From positions 62,001-126,000 of the forward strand of contig NZ_JBHMEZ010000012.1 in NCBI RefSeq assembly GCF_042427615.1: DNA of 64,000 bases, read 5' to 3'. Below the pieces are notes generated by a model. The model saw only the letters and a program-made list of their open reading frames with translations, was not told the DNA's origin and did no database searches. The DNA is from Formosa undariae. Its GTDB lineage: Bacteria; Bacteroidota; Bacteroidia; Flavobacteriales; Flavobacteriaceae. The position numbers and the translations under genes are program-made. Position 1 is the first letter of the stretch. Every line of letters starts with the position of its first letter. Shown here piece by piece: positions 54,142 through 63,204 of the stretch.

Positions 54142-54798
54142 TTATGATTCTAGATTTAAAAAATTCTCAAGCAATTTAGCACCTGCAAGACTACTTTTTT
54201 CTGGATGAAATTGTACACCATAAAAGTTGTTATGTTTTACAGCGGTTGTATAGTTTCCGTTATAATTGGTTGTCGCAATTGCTTCTTTACAATCCTCTGC
54301 ATAATAGCTATGTACTAAATACATATAAGATGCTTCGGGTATATCTTTAAACAAATCGGACTTTAAATTTTTAATTGTGTTCCATCCCATTTGTGGGACT
54401 TTTACCGTATTTGGAAAGCGTTTTACATGAACTTGAAAAATTCCTAATCCTTCGGTATTTCCCTCTTCGGTTGTTTTACAAAGTAATTGCATCCCCAAAC
54501 AAATCCCTAAAACGGGTTGAGTTAAGGTAGGAATTAATTTATCTAATTTGCTATTTTTTAGCATTTTTAAAGCAGAACTTGCTTCTCCTACTCCAGGAAA
54601 AATAACACGATCTGCATTTCTAATTGTTTCAGGATCGTTAGTTAAAATAGCATCGACCCCCAAACGCTTAAAAGCAAATTGAATACTTTTTATATTTCCA
54701 GCACCGTAATCTATTATAACTACAGTTGGAAGAGCCCCATCTAACTTCCCCGAAGGGGAAGAACTCTCACTCGTATTTTTTAATTTTTCTGAATTCAT
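54142..54798 (-). CDS. hisH: Imidazole glycerol phosphate synthase, glutaminase subunit (with repeat-derived N-terminus)
   Basis: A 218-residue class I glutamine amidotransferase that supplies ammonia to HisF. The nucleophile Cys is in VLGICLGMQLL and the His/Glu in VQFHPEKSS. The normal fold begins at VVIIDYGAGNIKSIQ, near residue 27; the first 26 residues are an extension. Its residues 10-24 are encoded by a repeat with a CTTCCCC/GGGGAAG hairpin (54745-54761). The only ATG in this stretch is at 54798, so the extension is probably translated. Confidence 0.92.
   Translation of the reverse strand: MNSEKLKNTSESSSPSGKLDGALPTVVIIDYGAGNIKSIQFAFKRLGVDAILTNDPETIRNADRVIFPGVGEASSALKMLKNSKLDKLIPTLTQPVLGICLGMQLLCKTTEEGNTEGLGIFQVHVKRFPNTVKVPQMGWNTIKNLKSDLFKDIPEASYMYLVHSYYAEDCKEAIATTNYNGNYTTAVKHNNFYGVQFHPEKSSLAGAKLLENFLNLES
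54732..54770 (-). repeat. Intergenic-type repeat inside the 5' end of hisH
   Basis: A 39-base repeat with a 7-base stem CTTCCCC/GGGGAAG around a GAA loop, beginning GAGCCCCATC. It resembles widespread flavobacterial intergenic repeats I remember. Here it is in frame with hisH. A second, inverted and diverged copy lies at 54863-54899. Confidence 0.6.
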
Positions 54799-54862
54799 AT
54801 CATTTTAATTGCAACCTTATTTATAACCTAAATAAAGTTATTTCCCAACCAATACTCCTAAG

Positions 54863-54899
54863 AGTGTCTCTTCCCTTCAGGAAGATTAAGTTGGGCTTG
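54863..54899 (+). repeat. Inverted diverged repeat copy after hisB
   Basis: Runs from GTGTCTCTTCCC through a CTTCC/GGAAG hairpin to GTTGGGCTTG, resembling the reverse complement of the repeat in hisH. The two copies bracket about 90 bases. Confidence 0.5.
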
Positions 54900-54904
54900 T
54901 TTTT

Positions 54905-56041
54905 TTACAACATACCTTTAGTGGATGGCAAAATCATTTTTTCCACATCACGTTTTACTGCCATTTTAATTGCTTTTGCAAACGCTTTGAATATGGCTTC
55001 AATTTTATGATGTTCGTTAGTCCCTTCTGCCTTAATGTTTAGATTACATTTTGCACCATCGGTAAACGATTTAAAAAAGTGATAAAACATTTCTGTTGGC
55101 ATTTTTCCAACCATTTCACGCTTAAAATCGGCTTCCCAAACTAACCAATTTCTTCCTCCAAAATCAATGCCCGCCGAAGCTAAACAATCGTCCATTGGTA
55201 AATAAAAACCGTAACGCTCTATACCTAATTTATTTCCTAAAACAGTATTGAATAATTCACCTAAAGCAATCGCTGTATCTTCAATCGTATGATGTTCGTC
55301 CACTTCTAAATCACCAATAACTTTTAAATCTAAATCTAACTGCCCGTGACGTGCAATTTGATCTAACATATGATCGAAAAAAGCAATTCCTGTATCTATA
55401 TTACTTTTACCTGTACCATCTAAATTTAAATCAATTTTAATTTTAGTTTCATTGGTATTACGCTCAATACTTCCCGTACGATCTTCAACTTTTAAATGTT
55501 TAAAAATCACTTCCCAATCATTCGTCTCTAACGTAATAAAATCGTTTAAAGCCTCACGTTTAACCGTGATTTCGTCTGTACCAAGATTAGTATTATCGTT
55601 TATAAAGATCCCTTTAGAACCTAAGTTTTTTGCTAATTCAATATCCGTTAAACGATCACCAATTACATAAGAATTCTCTAAGTCGTAAGCTTCAGAAAAG
55701 TACTGTGTAAGTAAACCTGTATTAGGTTTACGAGTTGGCGCGTTGTCTTTTGCAAACGTTCTATCTATAAATTGCTCCTTAAATTCTACACCTTCATTTT
55801 TAAAGGCTTCAAGAATAAAGTTATGAACCGGCCAAAATGAATCTTCAGGATAAACCTCTGTTCCTAAACCATCTTGATTCGTAATCATCACAATTTCGAA
55901 ATCTAACTCCTTAGCTATTTTGCTTAAATATTGAAAAACTTTCGGATAAAACTCTAATTTTTCGAAGCTGTCAATTTGCTCGTCTGCAGGCTCTCTAATA
56001 ATCGTACCATCACGATCTATAAATAATACTTTTTGTCTCAT
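54905..56041 (-). CDS. hisB: Bifunctional histidinol-phosphatase/imidazoleglycerol-phosphate dehydratase
   Basis: A 378-residue fusion enzyme. The N-terminal HAD phosphatase (1-165) has nucleophile motif FIDRDGTI (Asp8, Asp10) and VIGDRLTDIELAKNLG. The dehydratase half (about 185-378) has GIAFFDHMLDQIARHG, EVDEHHTIEDTAIALG and EGTNEHHKIEAIFKAFAKA, the His/Glu metal sites. It overlaps hisC by 4 bases. Confidence 0.95.
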   Translation of the reverse strand: MRQKVLFIDRDGTIIREPADEQIDSFEKLEFYPKVFQYLSKIAKELDFEIVMITNQDGLGTEVYPEDSFWPVHNFILEAFKNEGVEFKEQFIDRTFAKDNAPTRKPNTGLLTQYFSEAYDLENSYVIGDRLTDIELAKNLGSKGIFINDNTNLGTDEITVKREALNDFITLETNDWEVIFKHLKVEDRTGSIERNTNETKIKIDLNLDGTGKSNIDTGIAFFDHMLDQIARHGQLDLDLKVIGDLEVDEHHTIEDTAIALGELFNTVLGNKLGIERYGFYLPMDDCLASAGIDFGGRNWLVWEADFKREMVGKMPTEMFYHFFKSFTDGAKCNLNIKAEGTNEHHKIEAIFKAFAKAIKMAVKRDVEKMILPSTKGML

Positions 56042-57078
56042 TGTAACTTGGTAAGTGCGGTGATTAGCATTTTATTTTCTAAAGGTGTTCCTACAGTTAA
56101 ACGTAAACAGTTTTCGCATAACGGCTGGGTTGTTCTGTTACGAACGACAACGCCTTCTTTTATTAATTGATTATAACGTGTTGTTGCATCGTCTACTTTT
56201 ACAAGAACGAAATTAGTATCTGACGGATATATTTTACTAACGTAAGAAATAGATTTTAAATCTGACATTAATCGACTACGTTCTATTAAAATCGAATCGA
56301 TTTCATCACTTATTACATCGGTTTGTTTTAATAATTCTACCGCCTTATTTTGCGTTAACACATTAATATTATAAGGTGGTTTTATGGTATTTAAAACTTT
56401 AATAATTTCTTGTGAAGCATAGCAAATACCTAGTCGTATACCTGCCATTCCGTAAGCTTTAGATAGGGTTTGAGTAATGACTAAGTTTGGAAATTCTTCC
56501 AAACGATCTAACCAACTATCTTGATTAGAAAAGTCTATATAGGCTTCGTCTATAACGACAATACCACCAAATTTCTTTAATAATGCTTCAACTTCATAAT
56601 CTTTAAAACTATTACCTGAAGGATTATTTGGCGAACATAAAAATAATATTTTACTGTTTGAATCTGCGACATCTAAAATCTGATCGCCTTCTGGTTGAAA
56701 ATCTTCAGACAATAAAACCTTTCTAGTTTCAACAGCATTTAAATTTGCCAAAACTTCATACATACCATATGTAGGCGGTAAAATAATGATGTTATCTTTA
56801 TTAGGTTCGCAAAATGCTCTCATTAATAAATCTAAAACTTCATCACTTCCATTTCCTAATAAAATATTAGATTTAGAAACGTTTTTTATTTCAGAAAGTA
56901 GGTCCTTAACTTCATTTTGTTGCGGATCTGGATACCGATTTACACCATTATTAAACGGGTTCTCGTTTGCATCTATAAACACCATATCACTCGTTTCTTC
57001 TTGAAACTCGTCTCTTGCAGACGAATAGGCTTTTAGTGCTTTTATGGAAGGTCTTAAAAGATCTTGTACAGTTGCCAT
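56038..57078 (-). CDS. hisC: Histidinol-phosphate aminotransferase
   Basis: A 346-residue PLP-dependent class II aminotransferase. FIDANENPFNNGVNRYPDPQ near the start, CSPNNPSGN near residue 149, VVIDEAYIDF near 173, the PLP Lys in TQTLSKAYGMAGIRLG near 206, and the Arg near the C-terminus in LRLTVGTPLEN are all present. It shares one base with hisD. Confidence 0.95.
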   Translation of the reverse strand: MATVQDLLRPSIKALKAYSSARDEFQEETSDMVFIDANENPFNNGVNRYPDPQQNEVKDLLSEIKNVSKSNILLGNGSDEVLDLLMRAFCEPNKDNIIILPPTYGMYEVLANLNAVETRKVLLSEDFQPEGDQILDVADSNSKILFLCSPNNPSGNSFKDYEVEALLKKFGGIVVIDEAYIDFSNQDSWLDRLEEFPNLVITQTLSKAYGMAGIRLGICYASQEIIKVLNTIKPPYNINVLTQNKAVELLKQTDVISDEIDSILIERSRLMSDLKSISYVSKIYPSDTNFVLVKVDDATTRYNQLIKEGVVVRNRTTQPLCENCLRLTVGTPLENKMLITALTKLQ

Positions 57079-58367
57079 TAATTTTTATTTATATCGTTTA
57101 ATCTTAAAGTCACAGCATTTTTGTGTGCCTCTAAACCTTCGGCAGCCGCCATTTTTTCTATAATTGGACCTAAATCTAATAAGCCTTTTTTAGATATTTT
57201 TTGAAAAGTAATACTCTTTAAAAAACTATCTAAATTCACACCAGAATACGCGCGACAAAATCCATTTGTTGGTAAGGTATGATTTGTTCCTGAAGCATAA
57301 TCGCCGGCACTTTCAGGCGTATAGTTTCCTATAAATACAGAACCTGCATTGCTAATACCGTTTACAAAAAGAGCTTCATTTTTAGAACAAATAATAAAAT
57401 GTTCTGGAGCATATTCATTTATTAATTCTAGAGCAATTTTATCGTTTTCAACAAAAATCAACTTTGAATTTGCGATAGCTTTCTTTGCAATTTCTTGTCT
57501 TGGTAATTGTTCTATTTGAACATCTACGGCCTTTAAAACATCGTCTATCATCGTTTTGGAAGTCGAGACTAAAATAACCTGACTATCGGCTCCATGCTCT
57601 GCCTGACTTAATAAATCTGAAGCCACAAATTCTGGATTAGCAGAATCGTCTGCCACGACTAACAGTTCACTCGGTCCTGCTGGCATATCTATAGCAACAC
57701 CATGCTTTGTAGCCAATTGTTTTGCAACTGTTACAAATTGATTTCCTGGTCCGAAGATTTTATAAACTTGAGGAATATTTTTAGTTCCGAAGGTTAATCC
57801 GGCAATAGCTTGAATACCTCCTACTTTTACAATTTTAGAAACACCACATAAATCGGCCGCAAATAAAATCTCATTAGCAATCGTTCCCGTAGCACTTGGA
57901 GGCGAACATAACACGATTTCTTTGCAACCTGCAATTTTTGCAGGAATAGCTAACATTAAAACGGTAGAAAATAGAGGCGCTGTTCCTCCTGGAATATACA
58001 ATCCAATCTTTTCAATAGCTCGTTTTTCTTGCCAACAGTACACTCCAGGCATCGTTTCTATTTCAACTTTATCTGTTTTTTGAGCGGCATGAAAACGTTC
58101 AATATTCTGATAAGCAGTAATAATTGCAGTTTTTAAATCCTCAGACACTTGCGATTTAGCAAATTCAATCTCATCTGCACTTACTAAATTATCATCTAAA
58201 TTTACACCATCAAAAAGCGATGTATATTTTGCGATAGCAGCATCCCCGTTATGTTTAACTTCATCGAAAATTTGAGTAACCGTTTTTTCTATGTCGTTTA
58301 CAGTTTGAGTCGGACGCTTTAATATCTCCGACCAATCTGATTTAATGGGGTTTTCAATAATTTTCAT
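57078..58367 (-). CDS. hisD: Histidinol dehydrogenase
   Basis: A 429-residue zinc- and NAD-dependent enzyme making histidine from histidinol. Motifs: IGLYIPGGTAPLFSTVLM near residue 116, GPGNQFVTVAKQLA near 210, the zinc ligands in LLSQAEHGADSQ near 255 and EYAPEHFIICS near 321, with a final H in SGTNHTLPTNGFCR. It lies between hisG (15 bases) and hisC. Confidence 0.95.
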   Translation of the reverse strand: MKIIENPIKSDWSEILKRPTQTVNDIEKTVTQIFDEVKHNGDAAIAKYTSLFDGVNLDDNLVSADEIEFAKSQVSEDLKTAIITAYQNIERFHAAQKTDKVEIETMPGVYCWQEKRAIEKIGLYIPGGTAPLFSTVLMLAIPAKIAGCKEIVLCSPPSATGTIANEILFAADLCGVSKIVKVGGIQAIAGLTFGTKNIPQVYKIFGPGNQFVTVAKQLATKHGVAIDMPAGPSELLVVADDSANPEFVASDLLSQAEHGADSQVILVSTSKTMIDDVLKAVDVQIEQLPRQEIAKKAIANSKLIFVENDKIALELINEYAPEHFIICSKNEALFVNGISNAGSVFIGNYTPESAGDYASGTNHTLPTNGFCRAYSGVNLDSFLKSITFQKISKKGLLDLGPIIEKMAAAEGLEAHKNAVTLRLNDINKN

Positions 58368-58382
58368 TGTATATGTCTTTAG

Positions 58383-59240
58383 TTATAAAACCATATTATC
58401 GATAGGACAAACAAGAATACCTTCGGCTCCATGCCCTTTAAGTTCGTCGATAATTTCCCAAAATTTATTTTTGTCAATTACAGTATGAACAGAGCTCCAT
58501 CCTTCTTGTGCTAAAGGTAATACTGTTGGGCTTTTCATACCTGGTAAAATGGCAATAATTTCTTCTAATTTATCATTTGGTGCATTAAGCAACACATATT
58601 TAGAACGACGACCTTTTAAAACAGATTCAATTCTGAATTTAATGATATTTAAAGTCTCTAAATTAGCATCAGAAATTAATGGAGAAGCAGCCAAAACAGC
58701 CTCCGATTTTAATAATACTTCAACTTCTTTTAATCCGTTTTTAAACAATGTACTTCCACTAGAAACGATATCGACAATAGCGTCTGCTAAACCAATATTG
58801 GGAGCAATCTCTACAGACCCGTTAATAATATGCAATTGTGCATTTACGTTATTTTTGTCTAAAAACTGTTGCACTGTGTTAGGATAAGAGGTTGCAATAC
58901 GTTTACCTTCTAAATCCTGCATGCTTGTATACTTTGCAGATTTTGGTACAGCAATAGATACTTTACAAGACGAAAAACCTAATTTTTGTACAATTTGAAT
59001 TTCTCCTCCCTTTTCAATTAGAACATTCTCACCAATAATAGCGGCATCTACAACACCGTCTTTTAAATACTGAGGAATATCTCCGTTTCGTAAATAAAAC
59101 ACTTCTAAAGGAAAATTTTTAGCCGATGCTTTTAATTGTTCTTTCCCATTGTCTATAGAAATTCCTATGTCTTTAAGGATTTGCATAGATTCGTCGTAAA
59201 GTCGACCTGATTTTTGGACTGCAATTTTTAATTTACTCAT
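58383..59240 (-). CDS. hisG: ATP phosphoribosyltransferase (long form)
   Basis: A 285-residue enzyme for the committed step. KIAVQKSGRLYDESM at the start, AIIGENVL near residue 78, and VDIVSSGSTLFKNGLKEVE near 157 form the phosphoribosyltransferase part. The C-terminal regulatory ACT-like domain (about 210-285) with PGMKSPTVLPLAQEGWSSVHTVI marks the long, self-contained form, feedback-inhibited by histidine. It is the first structural gene, preceded by a leader peptide and attenuator. Confidence 0.95.
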   Translation of the reverse strand: MSKLKIAVQKSGRLYDESMQILKDIGISIDNGKEQLKASAKNFPLEVFYLRNGDIPQYLKDGVVDAAIIGENVLIEKGGEIQIVQKLGFSSCKVSIAVPKSAKYTSMQDLEGKRIATSYPNTVQQFLDKNNVNAQLHIINGSVEIAPNIGLADAIVDIVSSGSTLFKNGLKEVEVLLKSEAVLAASPLISDANLETLNIIKFRIESVLKGRRSKYVLLNAPNDKLEEIIAILPGMKSPTVLPLAQEGWSSVHTVIDKNKFWEIIDELKGHGAEGILVCPIDNMVL

Positions 59241-59285
59241 TGTCTTAATTATATGGTTTGAGTAATATCATCTGGAGAAAAATAA

Positions 59286-59316
59286 AAACCCCATCTGATT
59301 AACTCAAACGGGGTTT
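59286..59316 (-). terminator. Attenuator terminator upstream of hisG
   Basis: A 13-pair stem with two G.U pairs, AAACCCCGTTTGA/TCAGATGGGGTTT, a GTTAA loop, and a T-rich tail on the minus strand. It ends 46 bases before the hisG start codon. Confidence 0.88.
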
Positions 59317-59360
59317 AAAAATATATTATTTTGAAATTATTCAATACACCTTCAGCTCGT

Positions 59361-59408
59361 CTAAGTACAAGTATGAAAATGATGATGATGTAATTGAATA
59401 AAATTCAT
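59361..59408 (-). CDS. hisL: His operon leader peptide
   Basis: A 15-codon frame, MNFIQLHHHHFHTCT then TAG, preceded by an A-rich stretch. Five of 15 residues are histidine, four consecutive. Immediately upstream of a terminator and hisG, this is the pattern of a transcription-attenuation leader peptide: scarcity of charged His-tRNA would stall ribosomes at the His run and allow read-through into the operon. Confidence 0.88.
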   Translation of the reverse strand: MNFIQLHHHHFHTCT

Positions 59409-59487
59409 TTTTTTGATTTTGTTATATTACAAATATTCAGAAATTTAAAACACTTATGCAAGTTTTAAACTAAAAAATATTAATTAA

Positions 59488-60303
59488 TTATTGATTTCCT
59501 AGAATAATTGGCATACCGCTCTTTCCTGAACCAATAACAATGACTTTAGAATTTGGAGATTCAGATAATTTAACCGTAGCTTCAATTCCTTTATCTTGTA
59601 AAATCTTATCATTTAAAGACTCACTTAAAATTCTATTCGCATCAGCCTTACCTTGTGCTTCAATAATTTGTTTTTGAGCTTCTTTTTGAGCTGTAACTAA
59701 TCTAAATTCATATTCTAAAGATTCTTGCTCTTGCTTTAATTTACGCTCAATAGCATCTTTAATAGTCGAAGGCAACGTTACGTCTCTAACTAAAATCTGA
59801 TTTAATTGAATGTATTGATCAGATACAATATTTTTCGTTTCGTCAAAAATTTCTTGCTGAATCGCGTCACGTTTACTAGAATATAATTGCTCTGGTGTAT
59901 AACGACCAACAACGCTTCTTGCTGCAGAACGAATGGCAGGAAGTAAAATACGTTCTATATACATTTCACTTTTTTCTTGATGTAGTTTTCCTAAATTTTC
60001 GAATTGTGGTTGAAACCATGCAGAAGCCTCTAATTTAATATCTAGTCCGTTAGAAGAAAGTACATTCATTTTCTCGTAAATCTCTTGTTGTCTTACTTCG
60101 TAAATAAATACTCTGTTCCAAGGGGCAACAACATGAAAACCTTCTCCTAAAGGAGGCTCATCTGTAACAACTCCGTCGTCAAATGTTCTATATAATACTC
60201 CAGCTTCCCCTGAGTTAATGGTGATAGCCGATTTTGAAATTAAAATGATTACTGCTACGATAGCAACAAGAATAGGTAATGCAATTTTAGGTAATTTATC
60301 CAT
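59488..60303 (-). CDS. Prohibitin-family (SPFH/Band 7) protein
   Basis: A 271-residue protein with one N-terminal membrane helix (about 8-28) and an SPFH domain (about 30-200: INSGEAGVLYRTFDDGV, RSVVGRYTPEQLYSSKR). A coiled coil follows (about 185-235) with QKEAQKQIIEAQGKADANRI. It should form membrane rings that scaffold lipids or proteases. It is the last gene of an operon with the VWA gene (10-base gap) and fabG. Confidence 0.88.
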   Translation of the reverse strand: MDKLPKIALPILVAIVAVIILISKSAITINSGEAGVLYRTFDDGVVTDEPPLGEGFHVVAPWNRVFIYEVRQQEIYEKMNVLSSNGLDIKLEASAWFQPQFENLGKLHQEKSEMYIERILLPAIRSAARSVVGRYTPEQLYSSKRDAIQQEIFDETKNIVSDQYIQLNQILVRDVTLPSTIKDAIERKLKQEQESLEYEFRLVTAQKEAQKQIIEAQGKADANRILSESLNDKILQDKGIEATVKLSESPNSKVIVIGSGKSGMPIILGNQ

Positions 60304-60313
60304 TATATTTTTA

Positions 60314-62341
60314 TTAAGTTAATCCATAATATTTTCTTATAAACCACTCTAAAGATAAGCAGAAAACTATGATTCCTAGCACATATTTCCAATCAATTAA
60401 ACCTAGAGTTGTCTTTGTGCTTTTTTGAATGGTTGCGTATTTTTTATTTGAAATTAAATCATTAAAAATAGAATCATAACTACTTAACAAATAAGACTTA
60501 CCGCTCGTTTTATTTGCTAATTGATTTAACTTCGTAACATTAGCATTTAGAAACTGTTGTTCGACATTATACTCTAAAATAGTAAAGGTTCCAGATTTTG
60601 AAATGTTTTCATTACTAGCCTTCACTGTAAACTCATATTCCGAGGCCAACAAATGACTTAAATCGACCTGATAATTGTTATTTTTTAGCACAAAAGGTAA
60701 TTCCGTCTCCTCTCCTGTTTCCTTATTTTTTAATTTTATCTGAAGCGTTTCTCGTCCGTCGAATTCATAGTTCTTATTAAAGAACTGTGCTTTAATAACC
60801 ACATTATTTACACCTTCGTAAAAGGATTCAAAATCGACAACCAATCGCGTTTTTCGTTTTGTTGAAGCCAAATACTGAACTAATTTTCCCATGAAATTAT
60901 CGAACGTATTAAACGATTTTTTATTTATAAAACTCTGCGCTCGCCATTGCCATAGGTTTTCCCCCAACAATAGAGCCTCTCGCCTACCATCTGCTTCAAA
61001 AGTGGCTAATAGCGGTTGTTCGGTTGTTAAATTCCCATACTTTTTATATAATAACGTTTCGAAAGGTGTAAAAAAGGTAACCTCTCCAAATGTGGATAAT
61101 AATGGTGGAAAAGATTCAAAATCTAAATCGTCTACAATAAATGTTGCATAATTAGTATTGAAAACGCCTTGATAGATTTCAGTTTGTGGTGTAATATCAT
61201 GCTCGTAAGCTTTGGTCTGATTATTCAGGAAAAACCAATCTGTTTGAACTCCGGAAATTATAAATGCATTTCTATTTTCAGTTTTAATCGCATCAAAAAT
61301 AAACTTAAACTGATTATTAGGCTGATACAGTATAACTAAATGAAAATCATTTAATTTAGATTTAATTTCACTTGGTTTTAAAATAGAAACCGATCGTTGC
61401 TCATTACTTTCAATACTTTTTTTAAGCATTCCTAAATCGGGATGATAATAACTAGAAATAATAGCAATATTCATGGTTTCATCTATCACTTCAACCGCGA
61501 AATTCTTAATATTGTTCGCTGTGTTTTTCTCCGTTTCTAAAGGTTTTAAATGTGCTTTATACGCCGATAGTCCCACATGATTTGCAGGTAAAGTAAACTG
61601 TAAAACTTCAGAATTTTGAGTACTGCTAAACGTTATATTTTTTGAATAAACGGTTTGTTTGCCTGCCGTAACCGTAAAGGTGGTGTTTACCGTTTCTTTC
61701 CCATTGTATACCAGAATAGTTTCAACTGGAAATTTATTCTTTAAATACGCATATTTATTTACATTAAGTTGTCTTATGCTTAAATCGACATAAGTGGTTG
61801 TATCTCCCAATATTATAGGATAAACCGGCTGTTTGTAAGATGAAAATTCATAATCAGTACCAAAAGTTTGATTTCCGTCTGTAATTAAAATTGTTGGCGC
61901 CACTTCGTCTTTATAAATATCTTGAAGCGCTTCTAAAGCTGAAGAAACATCGGTTTGTTTTTCAGAAAAAGTTAAAGAATCTGTTACATTTAAAGTGGTT
62001 CCGAAGGTGTAATATTCAATATTAAATTTTTCATTTAATTCTGAATTAGAACGGATAGATTTTAATGCCTTTTTTGCGTTATCGTCTTGTTTTAATTGCA
62101 CTATAGAATTAGAATTATCTACAGCAACTAATAATTTTGGTTTTACTGTCGTTAATTTAAGCTGTTCAAACTTTGGATTAATTAACAACAACAAAACAGA
62201 AAAAATGGTGATAAACCTTAAAAAAGTAAAAAGCATGTACTGTTTAGACATGCTTTTTACTTTAAATTTATACTGAAATAAAGCTAACAAAAGCGCTACA
62301 ATTCCAGCGAGAATAATATATAATATGGTTTCTGTAGGCAT
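60314..62341 (-). CDS. VWA-domain membrane protein
   Basis: A 675-residue protein with two N-terminal membrane helices (about 5-22 and 40-58) and one at the C-terminus (about 648-666). Between them, a von Willebrand A domain shows the metal site DNSNS in VAVDNSNSIV (about 73-82) and ITDGNQTFG (about 153-161). A glutamine-amidotransferase-like/beta-rich region follows. Such proteins in Bacteroidota are uncharacterised and may be related to the Bat system. It is co-transcribed with fabG (3-base gap) and prohibitin. Confidence 0.82.
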   Translation of the reverse strand: MPTETILYIILAGIVALLLALFQYKFKVKSMSKQYMLFTFLRFITIFSVLLLLINPKFEQLKLTTVKPKLLVAVDNSNSIVQLKQDDNAKKALKSIRSNSELNEKFNIEYYTFGTTLNVTDSLTFSEKQTDVSSALEALQDIYKDEVAPTILITDGNQTFGTDYEFSSYKQPVYPIILGDTTTYVDLSIRQLNVNKYAYLKNKFPVETILVYNGKETVNTTFTVTAGKQTVYSKNITFSSTQNSEVLQFTLPANHVGLSAYKAHLKPLETEKNTANNIKNFAVEVIDETMNIAIISSYYHPDLGMLKKSIESNEQRSVSILKPSEIKSKLNDFHLVILYQPNNQFKFIFDAIKTENRNAFIISGVQTDWFFLNNQTKAYEHDITPQTEIYQGVFNTNYATFIVDDLDFESFPPLLSTFGEVTFFTPFETLLYKKYGNLTTEQPLLATFEADGRREALLLGENLWQWRAQSFINKKSFNTFDNFMGKLVQYLASTKRKTRLVVDFESFYEGVNNVVIKAQFFNKNYEFDGRETLQIKLKNKETGEETELPFVLKNNNYQVDLSHLLASEYEFTVKASNENISKSGTFTILEYNVEQQFLNANVTKLNQLANKTSGKSYLLSSYDSIFNDLISNKKYATIQKSTKTTLGLIDWKYVLGIIVFCLSLEWFIRKYYGLT

Positions 62342-62344
62342 ATA

Positions 62345-63091
62345 TTATGTTAACATTCCACCATCTACATTTAACGTTTGTCCGGTAACATACGCACTCA
62401 TATCACTTGCTAAAAACACGCATACATTTGCAACATCGTCTGGAGTCCCTCCTCTTTTTAAAGGAATTCCTGCTCTCCATCCTTTTACAGTAGCCTCGTC
62501 TAACTTAGCCGTCATTTCAGTTTCAATAAAACCTGGAGCAACAACGTTACTTCTAATGTTTCTAGAACCTAACTCTAAGGCTACAGATTTAGAAAACCCT
62601 ATAATTCCTGCTTTAGATGCCGCGTAGTTAGTCTGACCTGCATTTCCTTTTACACCAACAACAGAACTCATATTAATAATAGATCCTTTACGTTGTTTAA
62701 GCATAGTACGTTGTACCGCTTTGGTCATATTAAAAACAGATTTCAAGTTTACTTCTATAACTTGATCGAAATCGTCTTCACTTATACGCATTAACAAATT
62801 GTCTTTTGTTATTCCCGCGTTATTTACTAATATATCTATACTTCCAAATTCTTTTACAACATCTTCGGCCAGAGTTTGAGCTTCATCAAAATTGGCAGCA
62901 TTACTTTGGTAACCTTTAGCTTTTATTCCTAAACCATTTAATTCTTCTTCTAAAGCATTAGCTGCTTCTACAGAAGAACTATAAGTGAATGCTACGTTTG
63001 CACCATGTTGCGCAAAAACCTGAGCAATTCCTTTACCAATTCCACGGCTTGCACCTGTAATAATTGCTGTTTTTCCTTCTAATAATTTCAT
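62345..63091 (-). CDS. fabG: 3-oxoacyl-[acyl-carrier-protein] reductase
   Basis: A 248-residue SDR with TGASRGIGKGIAQVF (about 12-26), NNAG near 90, the catalytic Ser/Tyr/Lys in NMSSVVGVKGNAGQTNYAASKAGI (about 137-160), VAPGFIETEMT, and the C-terminal GQTLNVDGGMLT. These match FabG closely. It performs the first reduction of the fatty-acid elongation cycle with NADPH. First gene of a three-gene minus-strand operon. Confidence 0.92.
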   Translation of the reverse strand: MKLLEGKTAIITGASRGIGKGIAQVFAQHGANVAFTYSSSVEAANALEEELNGLGIKAKGYQSNAANFDEAQTLAEDVVKEFGSIDILVNNAGITKDNLLMRISEDDFDQVIEVNLKSVFNMTKAVQRTMLKQRKGSIINMSSVVGVKGNAGQTNYAASKAGIIGFSKSVALELGSRNIRSNVVAPGFIETEMTAKLDEATVKGWRAGIPLKRGGTPDDVANVCVFLASDMSAYVTGQTLNVDGGMLT

Positions 63092-63150
63092 GTATAATTA
63101 AATAAAATATTGAATTTCAAATATACTAATTCAAAGTATGACCTTATAAA

Positions 63151-63177
63151 AAAACCTCACAAAAATTGTGAGGTTTT
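63151..63177 (-). terminator. Terminator after the M16 peptidase gene
   Basis: A 12-base perfect stem AAAACCTCACAA/TTGTGAGGTTTT with a 3-base loop and an eight-base T-run on the minus strand. Confidence 0.88.
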
Positions 63178-63204
63178 AATATCTATACGGGTTATTACTG
63201 TGAA

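Larger units (their letters stand above)
59241..59408 (-). promoter_or_regulatory. Histidine operon attenuator leader
   Basis: On the minus strand, a His-rich leader peptide (59361-59408) is followed by a segment that can pair with it, then a terminator hairpin (59286-59316) and hisG. The stretch CATTTTCA covering the fourth and fifth His codons (59374-59381) can pair over 8 positions with TGAAGGTG at 59347-59354, a likely 1:2 hairpin that ribosome stalling would disrupt. The antiterminator pairing I could not settle by eye. Confidence 0.8.

Noticed and set aside
54726..55010. Plus-strand open frame across the hisH-hisB junction
   Set aside because: It is formed by the repeat plus the reverse strand of hisB and has no domain; the his genes on the minus strand explain the region.
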